This document shows positions 43,153-50,499 of a stretch of DNA of 64,000 nt, in pieces. A program made the translations under genes and the position numbers. A model generated the notes under the pieces. It worked only from the letters and a program-made list of their open reading frames with translations. It was not told the origin of the DNA and did not search any database. The first letter of the stretch is position 1, and each line of letters starts with the position of its first letter. Source of the DNA: an uncultured Bacteroidota bacterium (GTDB taxonomy: Bacteria > Bacteroidota > Bacteroidia > Bacteroidales > P3); assembly GCA_902790215.1 (NCBI GenBank), contig CADAQX010000023.1, positions 1 through 64,000 of the forward strand, written 5' to 3'.

Positions 43153-43814
43153 GCCTGCCGGTTGTGCCAGTTCGCGACTAGTTCGGCTATTACCCCTTGG
43201 CCTCTGCCGTTGGGGTGCATGCCGTCATCTTTGTAGCAGTCTTCGGCGTGGCTGAGCAGGAGCAGGTCTTTGCTTATGTCGATTACCGGAATATGATATT
43301 GTGCCGCGAGGCTAAGGATTTCGTCGTTGTATTCGTCGTGCCAGCGGTTGAGATTGCACACGTCGTTGCGTAGCCAGTGGAGGATGTGCTTGCGGTCGAG
43401 GTTGCGGCTCACGTGGTCGAAATAGCGCTGTGGCAGCAGAGCGGGAAGGGTCAGGAGTGCGGCCTTGGCACCGAGGGCCTGAATGCGCGTGATGGCATAG
43501 CTATATATCTCGCGGAATTGACCGAAACTGAATGCGGGAGAGTGCTCGCCGTCGGGATAGGCAGATATGGCCGCCCAGTCGTAGTCGCAATAGTTGCCTC
43601 CGTATTCCAGCACCACCCAGTCTCCGGCTTTGACATCCTTCAGTCGGCGGTCGAGACTTTTCTTTTCGCGCAGTTTGTGTCCGCCGATGCGTACAATGCG
43701 GCAGGAGGGTGTTGCTTCGGCGTGCGATGCCCTTGAGGAACCCGCGCCTTTGCCGGGGCGGTTCTTGGCGGATGTGCCGCCGTTTATCATGTTGGAAAAA
43801 ATGCTGTATCTCAT
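43149..43814 (-). CDS. SGNH-hydrolase-like protein lacking the nucleophile block
   Basis: 221 residues. Block III is present as VVLEYGGNYCDYDWAAIS and block V as DDGMHPNGRG (Asp-x-x-His), together with LLTLPALLPQRYFDHVSR, as in an SGNH family that usually starts with a GDS motif. Here the N-terminus is MRYSIFSNMINGGTSAKNRP and no Gly-Asp-Ser is seen. An in-frame stop lies 15 bases upstream of the ATG, and a -7 box lies just beyond, so the short form is probably what is made. Possibly catalytically dead or recently truncated. Confidence 0.7.
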   Translation of the reverse strand: MRYSIFSNMINGGTSAKNRPGKGAGSSRASHAEATPSCRIVRIGGHKLREKKSLDRRLKDVKAGDWVVLEYGGNYCDYDWAAISAYPDGEHSPAFSFGQFREIYSYAITRIQALGAKAALLTLPALLPQRYFDHVSRNLDRKHILHWLRNDVCNLNRWHDEYNDEILSLAAQYHIPVIDISKDLLLLSHAEDCYKDDGMHPNGRGQGVIAELVANWHNRQA

Positions 43815-43841
43815 AGGTGGTTTCGATTATCAATTTTGATG

Positions 43842-43849
43842 CAAAATTA
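43842..43849 (-). promoter_or_regulatory. -7 element (TAATTTTG) of the SGNH-like gene
   Basis: Minus-strand TAATTTTGCATC, about 28 bases upstream of ATG 43814; supports the short gene model. Confidence 0.6.
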
Positions 43850-44148
43850 CGCAGAAAACCTTGTGTGCTGAACAAAACGTGACATCCTGCCAAAAAAGTG
43901 ATGAAAAGGGTTGTTTTGGGGTGTTTCGGGGACAAAAACACGTTATTTGGCATTTGCCTGACGCCACTATCCCAATATTTTGGTGCCTAAAAATATGAAA
44001 ACCCATACCCTGTATCTGCTCTTTTTACGTTTTTTGCTGTCCGGCATATTGCTTTGCTGTCCGGTATCACGACAGGAGGAATGGCGTAATTGTCTCTGAG
44101 AAATGTTTGTCCGGATGCAATTTTTTTTCATTAAATAAAAAATAAATG

Positions 44149-44156
44149 TAAATTTG
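44149..44156 (+). promoter_or_regulatory. -7 element (TAAATTTG) of the CarboxypepD_reg pair
   Basis: TAAATTTGCAAAG, about 82 bases upstream of ATG 44239, downstream of an A/T-rich tract. Confidence 0.6.
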
Positions 44157-44238
44157 CAAAGAGTTATAAGAGGTTTTAGTGAGTGGCTGTATTTTGTATG
44201 TACAAGATTGTCAGTGAAAAATATGGGTTAATTAATAT

Positions 44239-45534
44239 ATGAAAAGACTGGCTATTTTTCTGTTGATTGCTTTGCCGTTGGTTATGGCAGGTCAGGAGGA
44301 TTATGTAATGCTGAAAGGCCGGGTGACCAGCGGCGGAAAGGGTGTGCCGTATGCCACACTGCAGCTGATGGGTACCTCGACGGGTGTGTCGTGCAACGAT
44401 GCTGGTGAGTATGAGTTGAAAGTGCCTGCCGGTCATGAGGGAGATACGGTGTTGGTGCGCTCGGTGGGCTACGAGCATACGGCGTTTACAGTGGGAGACC
44501 TAAAGAAACGGAAGCGGCTGGAGATTAAGGCGAGCCCTGTGGTGCTGGAGGAGGTGACGGTGTCGTCGTACAGGTCGGCGCGTCATTTGCTGAACGATGC
44601 TATCGTGTGCATATCGCATAATTATCATCAGCAGACAGGTTATTCGACTTTCTTTGCACGCGACTGGCGTGCGGTTGACGACGAGTTGTATCTCTTCGAC
44701 GAGGCTGTGATGATGCTGCGGAGGAGCGGCTATACCCAGTATGCTGACAAGCATTCTTTCAAGTTTTACAAGGATGCTCGCGAGATGTCGGAGGACTACA
44801 AGTCGCTGCTGAAGCACCGGCTGCTGGTCAACGACTGGGAGCTGCTTGTGGGCAAGACCGGCCGCCGCAACGGGGCTGCGGAGATGCTGGAGTATGCCGA
44901 TAATGAGAATTTCTATGACCCCGTGTATGCCCCACAGGCAAGTTTTTTGCTGGCTGAACGTGTCATCAAGCGTTATACTTTCGGACCTGTCATGGAGTTT
45001 GAGGACAATGGTGAGAAGTACTACCGTTTCACCGCAACAAATAATTCAGGGACTCTGCGGTACGAATATACCATCCACAGGGGCGATTTGGCCATTGTGC
45101 AAATTAAGTCTGTGCTGAATTCCTATGTGGAAAGGCCTCCCAACCGGGATTGGGTGAATATCAGATTCAACAGGCTGATTCACGATGCCGACTCGTCGAT
45201 ATGGACCTACGGTGTGCGCGAGGGGCATTACACGCTGACGCGCTATTATAATTACAAGGAGTTCCGTCTGTGCGATCACCAAAGAGGTAAGAAGGACTTT
45301 ACGCAGCGGTGGCAAATGTGTCTCGACTGGACACTGACGGACTTCTCCCTTACAGCGGACAGTCTGGCAGGCGACACGATAGCTGTGCAACCGCAGACTG
45401 TGTATGGGGCGCTGGGTGAAAGTCGTCAAGAGCCTTCCTTCTGGGGCCGCTACAACAGCGTTGTGATTGACACGATGCCGCTGCGACTTTTTGCAGAGAA
45501 AATGAAAAAAATGTATCCCAATGGAAAAAGGTAG
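44239..45534 (+). CDS. Secreted carboxypeptidase-regulatory-like domain protein
   Basis: 431 residues. Signal peptide MKRLAIFLLIALPLVMAG, then a CarboxypepD_reg-like domain (25-105: MLKGRVTSGGKGVPYATLQL, GVSCNDAGEYELKVPAG, LEEVTVSSYRSARHLLNDAI). A large beta-rich region with YSTFFARDWRAVDDELYLFDEAVM and FRFTATNN-type strands follows, similar to the N-terminal part of DUF5686 surface proteins but without the C-terminal barrel. Overlaps the next gene by 14 bases. Periplasmic or surface-associated; role unknown. Confidence 0.75.
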   Translation: MKRLAIFLLIALPLVMAGQEDYVMLKGRVTSGGKGVPYATLQLMGTSTGVSCNDAGEYELKVPAGHEGDTVLVRSVGYEHTAFTVGDLKKRKRLEIKASPVVLEEVTVSSYRSARHLLNDAIVCISHNYHQQTGYSTFFARDWRAVDDELYLFDEAVMMLRRSGYTQYADKHSFKFYKDAREMSEDYKSLLKHRLLVNDWELLVGKTGRRNGAAEMLEYADNENFYDPVYAPQASFLLAERVIKRYTFGPVMEFEDNGEKYYRFTATNNSGTLRYEYTIHRGDLAIVQIKSVLNSYVERPPNRDWVNIRFNRLIHDADSSIWTYGVREGHYTLTRYYNYKEFRLCDHQRGKKDFTQRWQMCLDWTLTDFSLTADSLAGDTIAVQPQTVYGALGESRQEPSFWGRYNSVVIDTMPLRLFAEKMKKMYPNGKR

Positions 45535-46051
45535 CTTTATAATGTTTGTTGTTGCCGCGCTGCTGGGTTGCGCGGGTGTCCAGGCTCAGGAACTGGATGA
45601 GTTAGACAGTGTGTCGGTTTATGGCACGGTGATAAACCAGATTTCACGACAGGCGGAGTCCTACTGCTCTGTGCGTTTTCTGCAGGGGGAGGAGTTGCGC
45701 CGGGAGGTGCTTACCGACGAGAACGGCGACTTTGCCGCTGCGGATTTGCCGGCAGGGGAGTATACGCTTGAGGTGATGGTGAAGGGACTTTCGCTGCACC
45801 GCGAGAACCTGGACTTGTCGTCGGAGGTGTTTCTCTCGGTCTTTGTCATCACCGATTCAATCAAGCTGGTGAATCTGCCCGAGGTGGATGTGAACGCATC
45901 CCGTCCCAAGCACGTGTTGGCCGAGCAGGGTTTGCAAATCACCAGTGCCAAAGACCCAAGGCTAAAACACTTTAATTATCGATGGTGGATACCGTGGTAT
46001 CAGGGAGAGGGCTTCGGTGCTCCAGCCTCGCAGATGGCTCCGAGGCGTTGA
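45521..46051 (+). CDS. Small secreted carboxypeptidase-regulatory-like protein
   Basis: 176 residues. Signal peptide ends AGVQAQ (about 23). One CarboxypepD_reg-like sandwich (32-125: VYGTVINQISRQAESYCSVRFLQ, TDENGDFAAADLPAGEYTLEVMVKG, NLPEVDVNASRPK). A short Trp/Tyr-rich tail (FNYRWWIPWYQGEGFG) follows. Coupled to the preceding gene by a 14-base overlap; the two probably act together at the cell surface. Confidence 0.7.
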   Translation: MEKGSFIMFVVAALLGCAGVQAQELDELDSVSVYGTVINQISRQAESYCSVRFLQGEELRREVLTDENGDFAAADLPAGEYTLEVMVKGLSLHRENLDLSSEVFLSVFVITDSIKLVNLPEVDVNASRPKHVLAEQGLQITSAKDPRLKHFNYRWWIPWYQGEGFGAPASQMAPRR

Positions 46052-46148
46052 GGGGGAAAAATCAACCGGTGATGCAATTTTTTTGTACGGAGACATACTA
46101 AAATGAAAAAAAATGCGTAGAAAAAGTTGCTGTTTGTAAAAAAATGTG

Positions 46149-46156
46149 TAATTTTG
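46149..46156 (+). promoter_or_regulatory. -7 element (TAATTTTG) of the ECF sigma gene
   Basis: TAATTTTGCATTTTG, about 80 bases upstream of ATG 46236; a similar run (GTGTAATTTTGCA) precedes other genes in this window. Confidence 0.6.
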
Positions 46157-46235
46157 CATTTTGAAACGGAATATAAATTAATACTTGGACTATCGAAACA
46201 AAACTATCAGTTCAAACCCTTAAAAAGCGATAAGA

Positions 46236-46829
46236 ATGATTGATGTATCTCTTAGCACGCTCTCTGACAACGAGCTGATACAAGGTTATAGGGACGGCAA
46301 CGCCTCCTGTTTTGATGTTCTCCTTTCCCGTTATCAGGCCAAAGTCTATGGCTATATTCTCTCCGTGGTGAAGGACAAAGATGTAGCCGACGACATTTTC
46401 CAAGACACTTTTTTCAAGGTGGTGGCAACAATCAATGCCGGTGCATACAAGGATGAGAATAAGTTTATCCATTGGGTGATGCGCATTGCGCACAACTTGA
46501 TTGTGGATTATTTCCGCCGCAACAATAAAATGCCAATTGTTCCCAACCGCCCGGACTACGATATTGTAGATACGCTGAAGCTGCACGACGAGAACGTGGA
46601 GCAGAGCATTATGCGCCAGCAGACCAGCAGCAATATCCGCAAGCTGGTGAAGATGCTGCCTCCCGAGCAGCGCCGTGTGGTGATTCTGCGGCACTATGGC
46701 AAGTGCGATTTCAAGGACATTGCCGCCCGCACGGGTGTAAGCATCAATACGGCTCTGGGTCGTATGCGCTATGCCATCATCAACCTGCGGCGCCTGGCCG
46801 AAGAACACAATATGTTCCAGGAACTTTAA
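46236..46829 (+). CDS. ECF-type RNA polymerase sigma factor, RpoE-like
   Basis: 197 residues. Region 2 (CFDVLLSRYQAKVYGYILSV, DVADDIFQDTFFKVVATIN, FIHWVMRIAHNLIVDYFRR) and region 4 (LVKMLPPEQRRVVILRHYG, CDFKDIAARTGVSINTALGRMRYAIINLR). No anti-sigma gene adjoins it; a 53-residue ORF follows after the inverted-repeat element. This type is broadly conserved in Bacteroidota as a housekeeping-like ECF factor. Confidence 0.93.
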   Translation: MIDVSLSTLSDNELIQGYRDGNASCFDVLLSRYQAKVYGYILSVVKDKDVADDIFQDTFFKVVATINAGAYKDENKFIHWVMRIAHNLIVDYFRRNNKMPIVPNRPDYDIVDTLKLHDENVEQSIMRQQTSSNIRKLVKMLPPEQRRVVILRHYGKCDFKDIAARTGVSINTALGRMRYAIINLRRLAEEHNMFQEL

Positions 46830-46932
46830 GTAAAGGCTTAGTTTTTTTAAGGTTATAGGGGAGAAGGGTTATAGGGTTTTAGAAATAAAACAAACCTTTA
46901 AACCCTCGAACCTTCAAACCCTCCAACCCTTT
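46830..46932. repeat. AACCCTC-type simple repeat downstream of the sigma gene
   Basis: Imperfect tandem AACCCTCGAACCTTCAAACC words (46893-46935), preceded by the partial reverse complement AAGGGTTATAGGGTTTTAG (46864-46883). The two can form a loose hairpin that may act as terminator for the sigma gene. Confidence 0.5.
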
Positions 46933-47094
46933 AACCCAAATCGGTCGTTAGGGTTTATGCCAGATTAGTATTTGTTTCGAGCAGATTGGCCTCATCGCTG
47001 TCGAAGGCGTAGCGGGCTACGGCGAGACTATGGCATAATCAGACCTAAAAAAGTGAAATGGATTGAAAAGTCGGCCTAATGACCGATTTGGGTT
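46933..47094. repeat. 162-bp element bounded by 20-bp inverted repeats
   Basis: AACCCAAATCGGTCGTTAGG (46933-46952) is the reverse complement of 47075-47094 with one mismatch. Secondary matches (TTATGCC / GGCATAA) lie inside the arms, and a short GTAGCGGGCTAC palindrome lies in the centre. No ORF is present. Looks like a small non-autonomous element or a structured RNA gene. Confidence 0.65.
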
Positions 47095-47229
47095 TAACCC
47101 TCGAATTAACACATTCTAAATGTTAATTAACATTCTTCTGTACAATAAATAATGCCTTTTTGAGTTTATAGGGGTGAAATATCTGAAAAATAGGATAAAC
47201 AACCCAATGTTCAACTTAAATAGGCGCGT

Positions 47230-47391
47230 ATGATGCAGGACTATGAATTTTCAAGCACAAGTACATCTTATGGAACTGCAGGCACATCCGTACAACCCTC
47301 CCCCAAAGTTGTGCAAAACATCCTCAGGTATGCGCGGTGTATCCAGAACATCCGCATGGGGGATGTGAGAATTAAAGTTTATCTCAACTAG
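47230..47391 (+). CDS. 53-residue small protein downstream of the ECF sigma gene
   Basis: ATG 47230 (second ATG 47233) to TAG 47391. The product begins MMQDYEFSSTSTSYGTAG and ends QNIRMGDVRIKVYLN. The middle part, PSPKVVQNILRYARCI, is an amphipathic helix, and the end is a short beta strand. Codon use is normal and a strong terminator follows. The pattern of a KVVQNIL helix with a terminal KVYLN resembles short ORFs in other Bacteroidota (from memory, unverified). Too short for routine gene calling. Function unknown. Confidence 0.6.
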   Translation: MMQDYEFSSTSTSYGTAGTSVQPSPKVVQNILRYARCIQNIRMGDVRIKVYLN

Positions 47392-47400
47392 TGAATGAAA

Positions 47401-47423
47401 AAGCCCGGCTGCGCGCCGGGCTT
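47401..47423. terminator. Rho-independent terminator between convergent genes
   Basis: AAGCCCGGC (47401-47409) pairs perfectly with 47415-47423 around TGCGC, preceded by A4 and followed by T4. Serves the small protein gene (+) and the arginase-fold gene (-). Confidence 0.85.
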
Positions 47424-47431
47424 TTCGTATG

Positions 47432-48610
47432 TCAGCTGTTCAGCCGTTGGAAATATTTCCACCATAGTGTGGGCACATCACCCTGCATGGTCTGCTGGTA
47501 GTCGGCGTAGGTGCAGGGCAGCATGAGCTGGCGCGAGTAGATTTCCTGCAGGTCGCTGTTGTTGCAGGGCACACGCATCCACCAGCGGTCGCTGAGCTTG
47601 CTTTTGTAGAATTCGATGTCAAGGTGGTGTTTCTCCAAGGTGACATAGAATCGTTTGCTGTTCTCGGGGTTGAGCAGCGGGTTGTCGTGTTTGCGGTTGT
47701 AGAACCCCTCGATGAAGTACCACAGTCCCTGTGCCGTCATGTGGGCGGTCTGTCCGTGGTTGTCAAACTTGGGGTTGACCTCGAATAGGCCGAGGCAGTC
47801 GGTCTTGTCGCTCATGCCGGCGTAGCGCATCATGAGGCAGAACTCTTCGCCGTAGAAGCCATGGGGCGAGGGGTAGCGGTTGCCGGGGGCGTCGCTCTGC
47901 CGTACGGCGCCGATATCGACACTGAGGAGGTCGGCGTTGCGGATGAGCGATTCGGCACGTGTCATGTCTTTCTGCAGTTCACCCAGGCGGTAGGCGTCGA
48001 ACTTCAGGTCGTCCATCAGCTGGATGTAATCCTGCCCCACGAAGTAGGTCTGGTAGCCGAGGTTGGAGTTGAAGAACAAATAGTTCGGATTCTGCATGAT
48101 GATGTTCTGCAGCCAGGTGCGGGAGGTAATCTCATCGTTGTTCTCCAGGTCGAAGCGGGAGTCGATGGAGGTGATGTTCATGATGCGGTTGAGCCGCTCA
48201 TAGCCTTTGTAGGCGGCATAGGTGAGGTCCTGGCTCCCGCCGAGCAGGATGAGGGTATTCCCTTTCCGCAGCACAGCGGCCACGATTTCGGCCACTGCGT
48301 AGTAAGTGTCCTCGGCAGTCTGGCCAATGATGACATTGCCGAGGTCCACGATGTGGGTGTCGGTGTTGGGCACGGCCAGCTGGTAGAGGTAGCGGCGTAT
48401 CTCGTCGGGTGCATCGGCGCAGCCCGCGTTGTTCTCGACTCCCCGGTCTTCGCCCACACCCACCATCACCAGTGCGTTTTCCGGTATCTCGGGCATGCCC
48501 GACTGGGGGGTGTGGGTCTCGATGCGGTCACCCAGTTTCACGACATACTCGCTGGGCAGGAATCCCAGCATGTCGGGCTGAACGGGTGAGAGGTATTGCT
48601 GTATCGACAT
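47432..48610 (-). CDS. Degenerate arginase/ureohydrolase-fold protein
   Basis: 392 residues from ATG 48610 (an upstream in-frame extension runs into the C69 gene). The ureohydrolase fold is evident, but three of the six manganese ligands are replaced: GGSQD instead of GGxHD, SIDSRFD instead of DxHxD, and SVDIGAVRQSDAPG instead of SxDxDxxDPxxxP. The family is often annotated formimidoylglutamase, but metal-dependent guanidine hydrolysis looks unlikely here. The C-terminal 60 residues (FYVTLEKHHLDIEFYKSKLSDRWW) extend beyond arginases. It starts 1 base after the C69 dipeptidase stop, so it is co-transcribed. Confidence 0.8.
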   Translation of the reverse strand: MSIQQYLSPVQPDMLGFLPSEYVVKLGDRIETHTPQSGMPEIPENALVMVGVGEDRGVENNAGCADAPDEIRRYLYQLAVPNTDTHIVDLGNVIIGQTAEDTYYAVAEIVAAVLRKGNTLILLGGSQDLTYAAYKGYERLNRIMNITSIDSRFDLENNDEITSRTWLQNIIMQNPNYLFFNSNLGYQTYFVGQDYIQLMDDLKFDAYRLGELQKDMTRAESLIRNADLLSVDIGAVRQSDAPGNRYPSPHGFYGEEFCLMMRYAGMSDKTDCLGLFEVNPKFDNHGQTAHMTAQGLWYFIEGFYNRKHDNPLLNPENSKRFYVTLEKHHLDIEFYKSKLSDRWWMRVPCNNSDLQEIYSRQLMLPCTYADYQQTMQGDVPTLWWKYFQRLNS

Positions 48611-48611
48611 G

Positions 48612-50384
48612 TTAGAAAGTTTGACGGATGATGTCGCCGTGGTCCTTGACAATCATCTTGTAGAACCATTCGGGGTATTTGGGCTGCATGGGGAAGGCGC
48701 AGTTGCCGGTCTCGGTGCGCTCGAACTTGCCGTCTTTCTCCTTCTTGATGTTGCCGTCGATGTATTTGACGAGGAGATAGCGGTCGAGGGTGTTCCATTC
48801 GTTCATCATGCGCTGAGCCATGCGGTTGGAGAAGTCGTTGAGCTGGTGGGTAAGGGCTTCGTCGTTGGCGACGGTTTCCTGTGCTTTCCTGTCGAAGCGC
48901 TCCACCTCGTGGATGTAGCTTGTCTCGAGGCGGTTCTGTACTTTCTGCAGGTCGGCTATCATGTCGTTGTAGCGGCTATAGACGAAGTTGGTGACGCGGT
49001 TGAAGAGCCAGAAAGCGGCGGTCTCGCTGTAGGTGAGCATGTCGCCGTTGCCTTGGCGGAAGCACTCGGGGATTTTGGTGATGCCGCAGTACATGGGGCA
49101 ATAGACGGTGCTGTAGGTGTCATCGACGCCGAACCACAGGATGCCGCCTATCTTGGCGGGCAGCCAGCTGCGGCACTGGGCCACAAAGCTGAAGCCGGTC
49201 TGCTGGGTCGAGGTGGCGCGCTCGTGGATGTATTCCTTGCCGTCCACTTCAAAGCCCATGGGGCGCCAGCGGTAGGGGCAGGCAAAGGGACCTGCGCCCA
49301 TGTCCTTGCTCATATCCATCGGGGTGCCCTCGTAGTGGTCGCGCATCAGGTTCATCACTTCGTGCACATCCACCTTGTGGTCGGGTTTAATCCACAGGGG
49401 CATACGCTCGGCTTTGGGGTCGCCCATGGCGTATTTCTCATAGCGGCGGGACTCTTTGTTCACACGGAGGAACATGGCATACACGCGGGCGTCGCAGCCG
49501 CGGATGCCGCTGAAGGTGAGGGGAGCGTAGGTGTCGCAGAACGAGAACTCCTCGTCCTTGCCTTCGAACCATCCGCAGGCACGGGCGTAGGTGACCACGT
49601 CGGCGGCATAGACGCATTCCACTTCGGGCTCATAGATATAGTCCATGTGGTTGCTGCTGATAACAGTGTGCAGACCCTTTCCCTTGGCTTTGCTGAATTT
49701 CTTGCCTTCCTGGGGGAACTGGGTGATGCGGGCCTGGTTGGCGTGACCGCTCACATAGCCGTCGGGGATGCGGCGTGCCACCCATACGGCACCGTCGGTG
49801 TATTTATATTTCAGTTTCTTGGCCACGTCGGCTTTGACGGGGGCGGCGCGCTTGCCGATGAGTTCGAGAATCCACACCTCGTTGGGGTCGCAGATGGAGA
49901 AACTCTCGCCCTCGCTGCAATAGCCATAGTCGGCCACCATCTTGGTCATCCAGTAGATGGCCTCGCGGGCGTTCTTGGCGCGCTGCAGGGTGACGTAGAT
50001 GAGCGAGCCGTAGTCGATACCTTTCACTTCGTCTTTCCAGCATTCCTCGCGGCCGCCGTAGGTAGTCTCACCGATGGCCAGCTGGTGCTCGTTCATGTTG
50101 CCCACCACGCTGTAGGTGTGTGCCACCTGGGGGATTTCAAAGAGCTTGCGGCCGCTGTCCCAATCGACAAGCATGAACATCGTGCCGGAGGGATAGTCCG
50201 CTGCCTTGCGGTAATACAGCTCGCCGTACAGCACATGGCTGTCGGCGGCATAGGTTATCATGGTGCTGCCGTCCTTGGTGGCACCCTTGGTGAATAAGAA
50301 ATTGGTGCAGGCATCGGCCGACGGAGCGGCGAACATGCTCAGTGCGAACAGGCCTGCTGCAATAATGGAGTTGAGTTTTCTCAT
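48612..50384 (-). CDS. Peptidase family C69 (U34) dipeptidase
   Basis: 590 residues. A signal peptide ends at SADA, so that Cys26 becomes residue 1 of the mature Ntn-hydrolase (CTNFLFTKGATKDGSTMITY). Family signatures: HTYSVVGNMNEHQLAIGETTYGG-type active-site region, YGSLIYVTLQRAKNAREAI, and ESFSICDPNEVWILELIGK. A periplasmic dipeptidase releasing N-terminal residues from dipeptides, fitting amino-acid fermentation in Bacteroidales. The gene runs in an operon with the arginase-fold protein. Confidence 0.92.
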   Translation of the reverse strand: MRKLNSIIAAGLFALSMFAAPSADACTNFLFTKGATKDGSTMITYAADSHVLYGELYYRKAADYPSGTMFMLVDWDSGRKLFEIPQVAHTYSVVGNMNEHQLAIGETTYGGREECWKDEVKGIDYGSLIYVTLQRAKNAREAIYWMTKMVADYGYCSEGESFSICDPNEVWILELIGKRAAPVKADVAKKLKYKYTDGAVWVARRIPDGYVSGHANQARITQFPQEGKKFSKAKGKGLHTVISSNHMDYIYEPEVECVYAADVVTYARACGWFEGKDEEFSFCDTYAPLTFSGIRGCDARVYAMFLRVNKESRRYEKYAMGDPKAERMPLWIKPDHKVDVHEVMNLMRDHYEGTPMDMSKDMGAGPFACPYRWRPMGFEVDGKEYIHERATSTQQTGFSFVAQCRSWLPAKIGGILWFGVDDTYSTVYCPMYCGITKIPECFRQGNGDMLTYSETAAFWLFNRVTNFVYSRYNDMIADLQKVQNRLETSYIHEVERFDRKAQETVANDEALTHQLNDFSNRMAQRMMNEWNTLDRYLLVKYIDGNIKKEKDGKFERTETGNCAFPMQPKYPEWFYKMIVKDHGDIIRQTF

Positions 50385-50440
50385 GATATTAAGGGTTGTT
50401 TATTATTAATTGCAGAAAAAATGCGCATCAATACAAAGTG

Positions 50441-50448
50441 CAAAGATA
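50441..50448 (-). promoter_or_regulatory. -7 element (TATCTTTG) of the C69 dipeptidase operon
   Basis: Minus-strand TATCTTTGCAC, about 57 bases upstream of ATG 50384. Confidence 0.7.
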
Positions 50449-50499
50449 CGAATTATTTTTCACCTGTTCAGAAAAAAATGCATCAACCCGTGCTGACCC

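Larger units (their letters stand above)
43815..44238. other. 424-base gene-free stretch with divergent promoters
   Basis: Contains the SGNH promoter (43842-43849, minus) and the promoter of the CarboxypepD_reg gene (44149-44156, plus). A short direct repeat of TTTGCTGTCCGG words lies near 44035-44070. No ORF, tRNA or large palindrome was seen. Confidence 0.6.

Noticed and set aside
48609-50297. 562-codon open frame on the plus strand opposite the C69 dipeptidase
   Set aside because: Antisense shadow of a GC-rich coding gene; its Val/Gly/Ala/His-rich composition has no domain logic, while the minus strand has clear C69 motifs.
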